NCBI RefSeq assembly: GCF_015354315.1
Contig: NZ_JADKYY010000004.1
Coordinates: 62,001 to 126,000, forward strand
Length of the DNA: 64,000 nucleotides
Reading direction: 5' to 3'
Origin: Planobacterium oryzisoli
GTDB taxonomy: Bacteria > Bacteroidota > Bacteroidia > Flavobacteriales > Weeksellaceae
Numbering within the stretch: position 1 is the stretch's first letter; each line of letters starts with the position of its first letter. Of the stretch, positions 1 to 9,195 are shown piece after piece. The notes under the pieces were generated by a model. It did no database searches. It saw only the letters and a list, made by a program, of their open reading frames with translations, and was not told the origin of the DNA. A program made the translations under genes and the position numbers.

Positions 1-444
1 CAACACCCTCGTGATTTGTTTGATGTAAAGTTCCTACTCGAAGATGAGGGATTTACGGAAGATTTGCGCAAAGCATTTCTTTTGTTTTTAATTAGCCATC
101 AGCGACCAATGGCAGAACTACTTGCTCCACACCGAAAAGAGATACGTAAGGTATATGAAGCGGAATTTGCACAAATGGCAGAAGTGGAGGTTCCTGTGGA
201 AGAACTGGAACAGACAAGAGAAGAACTGATAGCCATTATCAACAATGAAATGACCGCAGACGAGCGAAAGTTTCTGTTGTCCTTTAAACAGCGGAACCCG
301 CAATGGGAATTATTGGGTCTGCGCAATATGGAGGAAGTCGCGAATTTGCCGTCCGTCCAATGGAAACTATTCAACCTTTCAAAAATGGAAGACAAAAAGC
401 ATAAACGGGCAGTTGAGAAACTTAAAGAGGTTTTAATGCTATAA
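1..444 (+). CDS. AbiEii/AbiGii-family nucleotidyltransferase toxin, C-terminal part (5' end outside window)
   Basis: The reading frame is open from base 1 (Gln-His-Pro-Arg-Asp-Leu-Phe-Asp) to the stop at 442-444, so the gene begins upstream of the window; a TTG at 16 is not a real start. The motif HPRDLFDVKFLLEDEG followed by an all-helical tail matches the C-terminal half of AbiEii/AbiGii-like nucleotidyltransferases. Known members form type IV toxin-antitoxin or abortive-infection pairs with an AbiEi-type antitoxin normally encoded just upstream, which cannot be seen here. The catalytic GSxxxxD part is missing because of the window edge, so activity cannot be judged. No terminator is obvious in the following 185 bases. 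Confidence 0.75.
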   Translation, partial: QHPRDLFDVKFLLEDEGFTEDLRKAFLLFLISHQRPMAELLAPHRKEIRKVYEAEFAQMAEVEVPVEELEQTREELIAIINNEMTADERKFLLSFKQRNPQWELLGLRNMEEVANLPSVQWKLFNLSKMEDKKHKRAVEKLKEVLML

Positions 445-629
445 AAAGTGATTTGCCATTTCCAAAATGGATATTGATGTCAGGATTTTTGCTGACAATT
501 TTAATTCATAAATCATAGAAGCATTTCATCCGCTCCCCCATCAAACCCGTTTCATAACCTACTTTGTCTTAGCGAACTTCTCCGTTTTGCTTATTTTAGC
601 TTTCTTCTAATATTTTTTAAGAAAAAAAT

Positions 630-1109
630 TTAAATATCCTTGGGCGTAAAAAAGGCCTTTAGGGTAATTTCCCCCTCTTCGAATGCGCTCCACTGCACTG
701 CTGTGCTTTCAATTACAGCAACGGCGCACGTGGGGAATTCCATAAGGGTTTCCAGAAGTTTGCTGGCATACTGTGAGATCGTGGGGTTGTGGGAAAAAAC
801 TGCGACCGAATGTAAGGGCTCACGTAAGGAAGAGAGCACCGTGGAGAAGTCTTCCAAAAGTGGCTCGTAGAGGTCTTCCACTTTTTTAATCTCCGGATTG
901 GAGTAGGTCTCGGCGAAATACCTGCAGGTAGTAAGGGCCCGCTTGGCTGGAGATGAGACGAATTTCTCTATCCCGTAGCCTTCGCTTTTAAGGTGGCGCG
1001 CCATGCGTGGCGCATCGCTGTGGCCTCTTTCGTTTAAGGGTCTTTGAAAATCTTCCTCTTGGGTGGTCCAGTCGCTCTTGGCGTGACGTATCAGATACAA
1101 TGTCTTCAC
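630..1109 (-). CDS. sixA: SixA-type histidine phosphatase
   Basis: 159 residues of the histidine phosphatase (phosphoglycerate mutase-like) superfamily. The N-terminus LYLIRHAKSDW carries the RH(G/A) catalytic motif with the phospho-accepting His at residue 9, and a second conserved His lies in SVAVFSHNPTISQ. The short length and RHAKSDW motif fit the SixA subgroup, which removes phosphate from His of phosphotransfer proteins in enterobacteria; the flavobacterial substrate is unknown. The start codon is GTG. It is divergent from ruvX. An upstream TACTTTCG on the minus strand near 1130 is a weak match to the -7 consensus. Confidence 0.8.
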   Translation of the reverse strand: MKTLYLIRHAKSDWTTQEEDFQRPLNERGHSDAPRMARHLKSEGYGIEKFVSSPAKRALTTCRYFAETYSNPEIKKVEDLYEPLLEDFSTVLSSLREPLHSVAVFSHNPTISQYASKLLETLMEFPTCAVAVIESTAVQWSAFEEGEITLKAFFTPKDI

Positions 1110-1283
1110 AGGGGTAATTTACGTACAAACGAAAGTATACATTTTTTCTTTTCGGGCGCAATATTTTTTTTCTTCCCGGGCAATCTCCTTTCTGTATAGG
1201 GCAAGCAAAAGCCACTATGAGGAGAAGCAAAAGCCCCACCTGTCGCAAACTTTTCGTTCTGCTGCTGTTTTTTAAAAAAGGTG

Positions 1284-1291
1284 TAAATTTG
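1284..1291 (+). promoter_or_regulatory. -7 promoter element (TAAATTTG) of ruvX
   Basis: TAAATTTG is an exact match to the Bacteroidota -7 consensus TAnnTTTG. It ends only 4 nt before the ruvX ATG at 1296, so transcription would start at or next to the A of the start codon (candidate leaderless mRNA). Confidence 0.65.
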
Positions 1292-1295
1292 CGCC

Positions 1296-1709
1296 ATGGG
1301 ACAAATCCTTGCCATAGACTACGGAAAGAAACGCTGCGGACTGGCCGCCACGGACGATATGCAGATCATCGCCTCCGGCCTGGAGACGGTGCCTACCGAG
1401 TCGCTTATGGCTTTTTTGGAGCGCTACCATAGGGAGCACACCATCGAGCGTTTCGTGGTGGGGCTTCCCCGGGACCTACGCGGGGAGATGAGCCAGGTGG
1501 AAGAGGATATTCTGCCCCTTATAGAAAAGCTCAAAACCACTTTTCCTTCGGTTCCCGTCGAGCGTTTTGACGAGCGCTTTACCTCCAAGATTGCGTCCTA
1601 TTATATTTCCCAAAGCGGGAAAAACAAGAAACAGAGAGAGAAAAAGGAACTGATCGATAAGGTCAGTGCCACCCTTATTCTTCAGAATTATTTAGATACC
1701 ATCCGATGA
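1296..1709 (+). CDS. ruvX: Putative pre-16S rRNA nuclease / Holliday junction resolvase-like RuvX (YqgF)
   Basis: 137 residues, the usual length for YqgF/RuvX. The N-terminal ILAIDYGKKRCGLA is the RNase H-like first strand with catalytic Asp at residue 8; FVVGLPRDLRGE and the DERFTSKIA motif follow, and a late Asp (LIDKVSATLIL) completes the active site. In E. coli the protein matures the 5' end of 16S rRNA. The stop overlaps the def start by 4 nt (ATGA), so ruvX and def are cotranscribed and probably translationally coupled. The -7 element sits 4 nt upstream of the ATG. Confidence 0.92.
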   Translation: MGQILAIDYGKKRCGLAATDDMQIIASGLETVPTESLMAFLERYHREHTIERFVVGLPRDLRGEMSQVEEDILPLIEKLKTTFPSVPVERFDERFTSKIASYYISQSGKNKKQREKKELIDKVSATLILQNYLDTIR

Positions 1710-2278
1710 TATACCCAATCCGAGCCTTTGGCGATCCGGTTTTAAGAAAAGTAGCGCGCCCCATTGAGAAAGACTATCCGGGCCTTAAGGAACTCATAGA
1801 GAACATGTACGAGACTATGTACGGCGCCAGTGGTATTGGTCTGGCTGCACCGCAGATCGGTCTGGACATACGTCTCTTTATCATCGATGTTTCTCCCCTG
1901 GCCCAGGACGAAGATTATGCAGATATCGCCGAGGAGCTTAAAGACGGTAGAAAGGTCTTTATCAATGCGAAAATCCTGGAAGAGACCGGAGAGGAATGGA
2001 AATTCAACGAAGGGTGCCTTTCCATACCCGATATCCGCGAAGATATTAAGCGCAAGGACACCATTACCATTGAGTATTTAGATGAGAATTTTGTAAAACA
2101 TACCGAAACTTTTTCCGATATTCGTGCCCGTGTAATTCAGCATGAGTACGACCATATTGAGGGTATACTCTTTACCGATAGACTATCGCCACTTAAGAAA
2201 AAGCTTGTCAAAGGCAAGCTCTCTAAGATTACCCAGGGCGATGTACAGGTGGATTACAAAATGCGTTTCATAAAATAA
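1706..2278 (+). CDS. def: Peptide deformylase
   Basis: 190 residues. All three deformylase motifs are intact: GIGLAAPQIG (residues 43-52, with Gln50), EGCLSIP (residues 102-108, metal ligand Cys104) and HEYDH (residues 146-150; His146 and His150 bind metal, Glu147 is catalytic). It removes the formyl group from the N-terminal Met of nascent proteins at the ribosome exit. It follows ruvX with a 4-nt overlap and precedes the DUF5606 gene by 27 nt, indicating one operon. Confidence 0.96.
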   Translation: MIYPIRAFGDPVLRKVARPIEKDYPGLKELIENMYETMYGASGIGLAAPQIGLDIRLFIIDVSPLAQDEDYADIAEELKDGRKVFINAKILEETGEEWKFNEGCLSIPDIREDIKRKDTITIEYLDENFVKHTETFSDIRARVIQHEYDHIEGILFTDRLSPLKKKLVKGKLSKITQGDVQVDYKMRFIK

Positions 2279-2305
2279 AGTTATTAACTCTAAAGAGCCT
2301 ATTAT

Positions 2306-2896
2306 ATGCAGTTAGAAAAAATTATTTCCATTTCTGGGAAGCCCGGTCTGTTCAAACTGGTATCGCAGCTTCGCAGCGGTTTTATTATTGAGGATGTCAC
2401 TACCAAGAAAAAGGTCTCCATTGGCAATTCCAGCCAAGTATCCCTACTGGACAATATCGCAATGTTTACCTTCGATAAGGAAGTTCCTCTCTTCGAGGTA
2501 TTCCATAATATCGCCAAGGAGAACGGATACACTTCTACCATCAGCCATAAGTCTTCCGAGGAGGAACTAAGGGCATTTATGGAGAAGGCGCTTCCTAGCT
2601 ACGACCGCGATAGAGTGTATGTTTCCGATATCAAAAAACTGGCCCAGTGGTATAATATTCTTTATAAGGCAGGATATATCACCAGTGAGAGCTTCGTTGC
2701 CCTGGAAGAGGAGCATAAGCAACAAGAGCAGGAGCAGCAGCAAGAGAATGAGGAAACGACGCCTGTAGCTAAAGAGAAAGCCGCTTCCAAAGCTAAGACC
2801 ACGAAGGCGAAAACAGAAAAACCTGCAGCCCCTAAAGCGAAAGCCTCCAGTGGAGCTAAATCCACGGTAAAGTCTACGCAGAGAAAACAAGGCTAA
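2306..2896 (+). CDS. DUF5606 domain protein with Lys/Ala-rich tail
   Basis: 196 residues. The N-terminal region (MQLEKIISISGKPGLFKLVS) and about 130 residues after it match the DUF5606 family that is widespread and nearly always present in Flavobacteriia, function unknown. From about residue 135 the protein becomes low complexity: a Glu/Gln-rich stretch, then Ala/Lys/Thr-rich repeats of the AKTTKAK type to the C-terminus, a basic tail that could bind nucleic acid (inference). It is the last gene of the ruvX-def operon and is followed by a strong terminator. Confidence 0.85.
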   Translation: MQLEKIISISGKPGLFKLVSQLRSGFIIEDVTTKKKVSIGNSSQVSLLDNIAMFTFDKEVPLFEVFHNIAKENGYTSTISHKSSEEELRAFMEKALPSYDRDRVYVSDIKKLAQWYNILYKAGYITSESFVALEEEHKQQEQEQQQENEETTPVAKEKAASKAKTTKAKTEKPAAPKAKASSGAKSTVKSTQRKQG

Positions 2897-2940
2897 ACAT
2901 TAGCGTATTTTTTACCGCGCCATAGTTGCCCTATCTATAC

Positions 2941-2976
2941 ACTTTACCGGAATCCTCCGGTAAAGTTTTTTATTTT
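2941..2976 (+). terminator. Rho-independent terminator after the ruvX-def-DUF5606 operon
   Basis: Perfect 11-bp stem ACTTTACCGGA (2941-2951) / TCCGGTAAAGT (2956-2966) with a 4-nt loop, followed by a T-rich run. Confidence 0.9.
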
Positions 2977-2999
2977 TTACCCTTTCAAATTTCCTTCCT

Positions 3000-3764
3000 A
3001 TGACCACGCGCCAAGAGCAGTTAGAAGCATTTTCAAAACTACTGGATATTATGGATACCCTTAGGGCAGAATGCCCCTGGGATAAGAAGCAGACGCTCGC
3101 GTCCTTAAGGCCCCTTACCCTGGAGGAAGTCTATGAGCTTTCCGATGCCCTTATAAAGGAGGATATGGAGGAGATTTCCAAGGAACTGGGCGATGTGCTT
3201 TTGCATCTTGTATTCTACGCCAAGATAGGTGCAGAGAAAGGAAGCTTTGACATCGGGGAAGTCATAAACCGTCTTTGTGAGAAACTCATTTTCCGTCACC
3301 CCCACATCTATGGAGAAAAAAGGGATCTTTCGGAACTGGAGGTCAAAGAGAACTGGGAGAAACTAAAACTCAAGGAAGGAAATAAAAGTGTGCTTGGGGG
3401 CGTGAGCAAAGCCGCCCCCAGCCTTGTCAAGGCGTATCGTATCCAGGAGAAGGTTCGTGGTGTCGGATTCGAATTTGCTAGCTCTAAGGACGCCTGGGAG
3501 AAAGTGGAGGAGGAACTGCAGGAATTTAAAGAAGAAAGCGATCCTTCCAAGAAGGAGATGGAACTGGGTGATGTGCTCTTTTCCCTTACCAACTACGCGC
3601 GCCTGGAAGGACTAAACCCTGATACCGCCCTGGAGCGCAGCAACGCGAAATTCATCAAGCGTTTTCAGGCTATGGAACACTTGGCTAAGGAGCGGGAACT
3701 TACGCTCTCTGAGCTAACCCTTCCCGAGCTCGATGGATTGTGGGAGGAGGTTAAAAAGAGCTAG
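3000..3764 (+). CDS. mazG: Nucleoside triphosphate pyrophosphohydrolase MazG
   Basis: 254 residues, the full-length two-domain MazG form. The first MazG domain carries ECPWDKKQTLASL and EEVYELSDAL with the following ELGDVLLHLVFYA helix; the second repeats the pattern with EEELQEFKEE and ELGDVLFSLTNYA. The EExxE-ExxD acidic residues bind Mg2+. The enzyme hydrolyses (d)NTPs to the monophosphate and PPi, cleaning the pool and in E. coli lowering ppGpp. It converges with the membrane-protein gene at 3767, with only 2 bases between the stops and no terminator. Confidence 0.93.
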   Translation: MTTRQEQLEAFSKLLDIMDTLRAECPWDKKQTLASLRPLTLEEVYELSDALIKEDMEEISKELGDVLLHLVFYAKIGAEKGSFDIGEVINRLCEKLIFRHPHIYGEKRDLSELEVKENWEKLKLKEGNKSVLGGVSKAAPSLVKAYRIQEKVRGVGFEFASSKDAWEKVEEELQEFKEESDPSKKEMELGDVLFSLTNYARLEGLNPDTALERSNAKFIKRFQAMEHLAKERELTLSELTLPELDGLWEEVKKS

Positions 3765-3766
3765 AG

Positions 3767-4156
3767 TTATTCTTGGTGCGGCAAGGCCGAGCGGTGGAGC
3801 GGAAACGTACTTATAAGAAAAACGGCCGTAAGTACCAGGCGAAAGGCCATCGCGCCAATGGTTTTGGTCTCGTAGGGAAGGTCTGAGCTGATATGCACGT
3901 AAAGGCCTATGCAGCCCAGTGTAAGAAGTCCGAGTGCCCCGTAGAGGGGGTAGCGTTTCCAATAGGTATGCCTGTAGATACCCAGCGCAGAGAGCACATA
4001 CAAAATCCCACATATAAAATTCAGCCATACGATCCACAGGATATAGGCGCCCTCTCTTTCGCGGGAGCCAAATAGATCAAAGACTACTCCGGAACTTACC
4101 AAAAGGGTAATGAGTCCAAAAAGCAGTAAAGCAAAGGATAAGAGTTTGGTTTTCAT
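3767..4156 (-). CDS. Small four-helix membrane protein of unknown function
   Basis: 129 residues. Four hydrophobic segments are visible (about residues 6-28, 38-60, 70-88 and 100-122), with a basic HTYWKRYP loop between the second and third. No family recognised. It is flanked by mazG (convergent) and the end of the nuo operon, and the 230-base gap upstream contains the nuo terminator, so it has to be transcribed separately. Confidence 0.6.
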   Translation of the reverse strand: MKTKLLSFALLLFGLITLLVSSGVVFDLFGSREREGAYILWIVWLNFICGILYVLSALGIYRHTYWKRYPLYGALGLLTLGCIGLYVHISSDLPYETKTIGAMAFRLVLTAVFLISTFPLHRSALPHQE

Positions 4157-4331
4157 AACAGTAGAGTTATTCCTTTAGTGAAGTTACGACTATTTTAACT
4201 AAAAGAATTGCTACGCCGGCTGCAATTATTTATTTCGGGTTCCAAAAAGGGAGATCCCCCAGTTTCTGTCCCTTCCGGTAGGGCTAAAAAGATCACTTTG
4301 TTAATATGCCCCTACAGTTCTGTATAGATAA

Positions 4332-4366
4332 GAAAAAGCCCCAGGAAAGAAAATTTTCCTGGGGCT
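4332..4366 (-). terminator. Rho-independent terminator of the nuo operon
   Basis: On the minus strand AGCCCCAGGAAA (4366-4355) pairs with TTTCCTGGGGCT (4348-4337), a 12-bp perfect stem, followed by TTTTTCTT. It lies 23 nt beyond the nuoN stop. Confidence 0.9.
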
Positions 4367-4388
4367 ATATATGTTGGGCTTGATCCTA

Positions 4389-5768
4389 TTAAGAGGCAAA
4401 CTGCATAGAGAACAGATCCGGGAAAATACCAAGGGCTATGATAGCTACAATGATAAATACCGAAAGGATCTTGTAAGTAAGCGATACCTTCTCCAGAGTT
4501 TGAAAACTGCTTTCCTTAAAGAAGAACATGGCGATGATAAGGCGCAGATAGTAGGCAATCGATACGGCCGAGGCCAGTATGGCGACAAGGACTAAGAACA
4601 GTGCGCCGTTCATTGCTTGGGAAAACAGGGCAAACTTACCCATGAATCCTGCCGTTAGAGGAATTCCTGCCATGGAAAGCATCGAGATGGCACTCACCGT
4701 TGCCAGTAGAGGTTCCTGTTTGGCCAGTCCTTTAAAGGCGCCGTAAGAGGTTTCTCTTTTGAGTTTTTCCACCCAAACAAGGCTCATCATTACACCTACG
4801 GAAGCAAGCGCGTAGGCAAAGAGGTAAAATGCCAGATGGTAGGTAGAGCTGTTGTTTATTCCAAAGAATATGAGGGCTACATACCCCGCGTGGGAGACCG
4901 ACGAGTAGGCCAGCATACGCTTGGCATTGCTTTGGGCAAGACCCATGGCATTGGCAAGAAGCAGTGTGATAATGACCATTACCCCCAGAATGTTGAACCA
5001 CTCGTCGTATACCCCCACAAAAGCGAAGGTCATAAGACGGAAAAAGGCGTAGAATCCGGAGATCTTCACGACACTCATCATAAAGGTAGTCACCAGGGAA
5101 GGAGATCCTTGGTAGACGTCCGGGCTCCACATATGGAACGGAGCCAGAGCTACCTTAAAGCCCATGGCAGCCATCATCATCACCATACCCATCACCAGCA
5201 TCAAATTGGAAGGCTCCGCTACTGCAAACGCATGGATCTCCGTAAGGTCAAACGAGCCTACACTACCGTAAATAAGGGTAATACCAAAGAGTAGGAACCC
5301 TGTGGCAAAACAGCCCATTAGAAAATACTTAATGGCGGCCTCATTGGAACGAAGGTCGTTCTTTAGGGCCCCTGCCATTACATAAAGCGGTATGGATAGA
5401 ATCTCAATTCCAAGGAATAAAGTCACCAGGTTCTGGTAGCCAAACAAAATGATACTTCCCGAAAGGGCCAGTAGCATCAGTGCGTAGAGTTCGGACTGGT
5501 GGGAACGGTGGTTGGAGAGGGCAAAACCTCCCATAAAGAAGATCAGAAGCGTCACCACGATGGAAATACGGGTGAACAGCGCTGTATTTGCCCCGTACTC
5601 AAACATGGATTTGTATTGGGCAAAGAACTCCGCTTCCGGAAGATAACTTACGTACAGGGCAATCAAAAGACCTGCGATACCTATATACCGGGCATATTTA
5701 CCCTGATTGAACACGCCTGAGAATAATGCCAGGACTGCGGAAAGAAAAACGATAATTAGTACACTCAT
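4389..5768 (-). CDS. nuoN: NADH-quinone oxidoreductase subunit N
   Basis: 459 residues, about 14 membrane helices; antiporter-like proton-pumping subunit of complex I. The conserved loop APFHMWSPDVYQGSP and the Lys of FKVALAPFH identify the Proton_antipo_M domain. In Bacteroidota NuoN is a little shorter than in E. coli (485). It is the last gene of the operon, 12 nt after nuoM and directly followed by the terminator. Confidence 0.96.
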   Translation of the reverse strand: MSVLIIVFLSAVLALFSGVFNQGKYARYIGIAGLLIALYVSYLPEAEFFAQYKSMFEYGANTALFTRISIVVTLLIFFMGGFALSNHRSHQSELYALMLLALSGSIILFGYQNLVTLFLGIEILSIPLYVMAGALKNDLRSNEAAIKYFLMGCFATGFLLFGITLIYGSVGSFDLTEIHAFAVAEPSNLMLVMGMVMMMAAMGFKVALAPFHMWSPDVYQGSPSLVTTFMMSVVKISGFYAFFRLMTFAFVGVYDEWFNILGVMVIITLLLANAMGLAQSNAKRMLAYSSVSHAGYVALIFFGINNSSTYHLAFYLFAYALASVGVMMSLVWVEKLKRETSYGAFKGLAKQEPLLATVSAISMLSMAGIPLTAGFMGKFALFSQAMNGALFLVLVAILASAVSIAYYLRLIIAMFFFKESSFQTLEKVSLTYKILSVFIIVAIIALGIFPDLFSMQFAS

Positions 5769-5780
5769 TTTCTTGATATA

Positions 5781-7274
5781 TTAACTTACCATTGACTGGT
5801 AGATAAACTTTAGCGAACTACCCACCAGGTCTAGGACCGGTTGCGGATACACCCCGAAGAGAATAACCAGTACGGAGATCACTCCCAGTACAATGAATTC
5901 ACTGGAGGATACATCGGATGCCGAGGAGAGCACACGCTCATCCCCCTCTCCAAACATGGCCTTCCCGTACGCCCTGAAAAGGTACGCGGCGGCAAGGATA
6001 ATGGTGATACCTGCAATGATGGCCCCTAGGATACTGTAATCGAAGATGCTTTTTAAAAGGATGAATTCTCCGATAAAACCGTTGGTTAGAGGAAGTCCCA
6101 CAGAGCCCAGCACGACGATCATGAAAAGGACCGCGAATTTAGGAGCTACGCGCGCAAGACCACCCATCTGACGGATGTCCCGGGTTTTGAAACGCTTGTA
6201 AAGGATATCGGCGCACAGGAAGAGTCCTACAATATTGAATCCGTGGGCAAAGGCCTGGATCAAGGCGCCCTCGCCACCTTCGGTAGTGAACTTGCCATTA
6301 AGTACCAGTAGCGCGGAGGCAAAGATACCGGCTACCATCAGTCCCACGTGGGAGAATGACGAATATGTATAGAGTCTTTTGATGTCGTTCTGTATAAGGG
6401 CAATCAGGGCTCCGTGCAGTACCCCAATGATGGCCAGGATAAGCACTATCGAACCGGAGATGCCTGCCACTGCCTCGGGAGTTACCGGAAGAAGATAACG
6501 TAGGATTCCATAGATGGCCATCTTAAGCATGATCCCGGAAAGTAGCATCGTTCCCTGGGTAGGGGAGAAGGTATAGGTATCGGGCTGCCAGGTGTGGAAC
6601 GGGAATACCGGAAGCTTCACCGCAAAAGCGAAAAAGATAAACCAGAAGACCACCGTTTGCTGCGAAAGGTTAAGGTCTGCGTTATACATATCGGTAAGGG
6701 CAAACGAGGCACTGTACTGGTAGACGTAAATAAAGCCTCCGAGCATAAAGAGCGAGCCTACAAAGGTATAGACAAAGAACTTGGTGGTAAACTCAAAGCG
6801 CTTGTCTTCCTGGCCCCAAAGTCCTGCAATAAGCCAGATCGGAATCAGGGTCACTTCCCAGAAGATATAGAACAGAAGACCGTCCAGCGCTGTAAATACT
6901 CCTACCAGTCCAAACTGCATAAGCAGAATCAGGCCGTAGAAGGAATTGCGGTACGAGGTCTTTTCATTGAACGAAGAATAAATAATAAGGGGTACCAGAA
7001 TACCGGTTAAAAGCAGCAGCAGCATTCCCATGCCGTCCACTCCAAAATGCAGGGTGCTTTTTATGAACTGCGACCAAGGGTAGTTAATTTCGTGCTGAAG
7101 CACGCTGTCTACCGTTGGGGCGGAGTCAAAGCCCTGAAGCATAAAGAGAGTGATTAAAAGCTGCACTACACTCACCCCGAGGGCGATCTGTTTTCCCAGT
7201 TTTCCTTTCAGACCAAAAAGCAGAAGCGCGCCTGCTAGTGGCAGAAGTAATAATGCTAATAATTGATACGACAT
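5781..7274 (-). CDS. nuoM: NADH-quinone oxidoreductase subunit M
   Basis: 497 residues, about 14 membrane helices. The signature FPFHTWQPDTYTFSPTQG and the conserved membrane Glu in FWEVTLIPIWL mark the NuoM antiporter-like subunit. It pumps protons within the membrane arm of complex I. It is separated from nuoL by 2 nt and from nuoN by 12 nt. Confidence 0.97.
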   Translation of the reverse strand: MSYQLLALLLLPLAGALLLFGLKGKLGKQIALGVSVVQLLITLFMLQGFDSAPTVDSVLQHEINYPWSQFIKSTLHFGVDGMGMLLLLLTGILVPLIIYSSFNEKTSYRNSFYGLILLMQFGLVGVFTALDGLLFYIFWEVTLIPIWLIAGLWGQEDKRFEFTTKFFVYTFVGSLFMLGGFIYVYQYSASFALTDMYNADLNLSQQTVVFWFIFFAFAVKLPVFPFHTWQPDTYTFSPTQGTMLLSGIMLKMAIYGILRYLLPVTPEAVAGISGSIVLILAIIGVLHGALIALIQNDIKRLYTYSSFSHVGLMVAGIFASALLVLNGKFTTEGGEGALIQAFAHGFNIVGLFLCADILYKRFKTRDIRQMGGLARVAPKFAVLFMIVVLGSVGLPLTNGFIGEFILLKSIFDYSILGAIIAGITIILAAAYLFRAYGKAMFGEGDERVLSSASDVSSSEFIVLGVISVLVILFGVYPQPVLDLVGSSLKFIYQSMVS

Positions 7275-7276
7275 TA

Positions 7277-9190
7277 TTATTGTAATATAAAGTTAACAAT
7301 CAGTATAATTCCTACCGCAAGGGCCATGATCAGTACGTAATTTTCTACGTTTCCGTTCTGTACCTTCTTCATGGATTTTCCACTTTCCTCTGCGCCGTCT
7401 CCTATAAAGTCTACGAAGCGGTCTAAAACGTTTATATCGAACATGCGTCCGCCGCGTCCTAGTCCTTCGACAGTACGTACGACAAGGGCGTTGTAGAGCT
7501 CATCGATATAGAGCTTTTTAGCAGAAAGTTTCTCCCATCCGCTATACTCGTTCTCGGGCTTAGCAGTCCGCTTCCCAGAGGCGTAGAGGTTTCTAGTGAC
7601 CATCCATACGATAAAGAACATCGCTACGGTAAGGGCAATTAGAATCAGTTCGGTAGAAAGAGAAATTCCCTTCAGGTTAGCCTCCATCTGGCTTTTTGCC
7701 GTTTCGGTAAGAACCGGAGAGAGCCAGTGCTGAAGCAGGGAAAGATCCCCATGGGCAATGATGTGCGGAAGGTTTAAAAATCCACCCACAACCGAAAGAA
7801 CGGCAAGTACCAGTAAGGGAAGAGTCATATTTAGTGGACTCTCGTGCAGGTGCGCCTTCTGCTCTGGTGTTCCCCGGAACGATCCGTGGAAAGTCAGATA
7901 GTAAAGTCTAAACATATAGGCCGCCGTCATTGCTGCAATAAGGAAGAGTATAACCCAGAAGATCGGGTTTTTGGCCCAGGCCGCCACCAGGATCTCGTCC
8001 TTGGAAATCATCCCTGAGAAAAGGGGCATCCCCGCAATGGCAAAGGTTCCGATGAGGAAGGTAGCGTGGGTAATTTTAATTTTGTCTTTCAGTCCCCCCA
8101 TAAGGCGCATGTCCTGTTCTCCACTCATGGCATGGATCACCGATCCGCTTCCAAGGAACAGAAGTGCTTTGAAGAACGCATGGGTCATCAAATGGAACAT
8201 AGCGGCCGTATAGGCACCTACCCCTAGGGCAGCAACCATGAAACCAAGCTGTGATACGGTAGAGTAGGCAAGGACCTTCTTAATGTCGTTCTGACGCATG
8301 GCGTAGAACGCGGCAAGAAGGGCCGTTAGAAGACCAATGAACAGGATTCCGTCCTGTACCGTTGGTGCCAGGGTAAAGAGGAAATTGGAACGTACCACCA
8401 GGTACACACCCGCCGTTACCATGGTAGCGGCATGGATTAGTGCCGAGACAGGGGTTGGACCCGCCATCGCATCCGGAAGCCAGGTGTAGAGGGGAACCTG
8501 TGCGGATTTTCCCACGGCTCCAATAAAAAGCGAGGCGCAGATAAATATAATTATCGGGCTGTCCAGATCAAACATGCCTGCGTTCTGGGCTACAGAAAGA
8601 TAGTCTACCACGCCGGTTTGCATGGCGATCATAAAGATACCCATCAGTAGACCTAAGTCCCCGATACGGTTCATGATGAAGGCCTTACGGGCCGCCTTTC
8701 CGTACTCACTGTTCTTATACCAGAATCCGATCAGAAGGTAGGAACAAAGTCCTACACCTTCCCATCCGATGAAAAGTATGATGTAGTTACTTCCAAGGAC
8801 CAGAAGAAGCATCATGAAGATAAAAAGATTCAGGTAAGAAAAGAACCTGTGGAATCCCTTATCGCTGTGCATGTATCCAATCGAGTATAGGTGGATCAGC
8901 GATCCAATCCCGGTAATGATAAGTACCATCATAAGGGAGAGCTGGTCTACCTGAAAGGAGAAATTTACCTGTACCCCGTCGATACGGAACCATTCAAAGG
9001 CCCGCACCACCATAGGCGCAGAGCTTTGAGAGAAGCCCATAAACAGGTACAATGCAATAAGAAAGGATACGGCCACAATTCCTGTGGCAAGGCCACCGAC
9101 GAGATTCTTTGGCATTTTGCTTCCAAAGATACCGTTGATTAAAAATCCCACCAGGGGTAGCAGTATAATCGTAAATACTAAATTTTCCAT
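7277..9190 (-). CDS. nuoL: NADH-quinone oxidoreductase subunit L
   Basis: 637 residues, the longest membrane subunit, with about 16 membrane helices and the long lateral helix expected near the C-terminus (final segment VLIMALAVGIILIVNFIL). LYTWLPDAMAGPTPVSAL and GWEGVGLCSYLLIGFWY are the diagnostic motifs. It sits at the distal end of the complex I membrane arm and moves protons. Gaps to nuoK (5 nt) and nuoM (2 nt) show tight cotranscription. Confidence 0.97.
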   Translation of the reverse strand: MENLVFTIILLPLVGFLINGIFGSKMPKNLVGGLATGIVAVSFLIALYLFMGFSQSSAPMVVRAFEWFRIDGVQVNFSFQVDQLSLMMVLIITGIGSLIHLYSIGYMHSDKGFHRFFSYLNLFIFMMLLLVLGSNYIILFIGWEGVGLCSYLLIGFWYKNSEYGKAARKAFIMNRIGDLGLLMGIFMIAMQTGVVDYLSVAQNAGMFDLDSPIIIFICASLFIGAVGKSAQVPLYTWLPDAMAGPTPVSALIHAATMVTAGVYLVVRSNFLFTLAPTVQDGILFIGLLTALLAAFYAMRQNDIKKVLAYSTVSQLGFMVAALGVGAYTAAMFHLMTHAFFKALLFLGSGSVIHAMSGEQDMRLMGGLKDKIKITHATFLIGTFAIAGMPLFSGMISKDEILVAAWAKNPIFWVILFLIAAMTAAYMFRLYYLTFHGSFRGTPEQKAHLHESPLNMTLPLLVLAVLSVVGGFLNLPHIIAHGDLSLLQHWLSPVLTETAKSQMEANLKGISLSTELILIALTVAMFFIVWMVTRNLYASGKRTAKPENEYSGWEKLSAKKLYIDELYNALVVRTVEGLGRGGRMFDINVLDRFVDFIGDGAEESGKSMKKVQNGNVENYVLIMALAVGIILIVNFILQ

Positions 9191-9195
9191 CGCTT

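Noticed and set aside
4157-4331. Possible riboswitch in the nuoN-side spacer (GGGAGATCCCCC region)
   Set aside because: The short GGGATC-like pairing does not match any riboswitch family I know, and no gene downstream would be controlled in a sensible direction.
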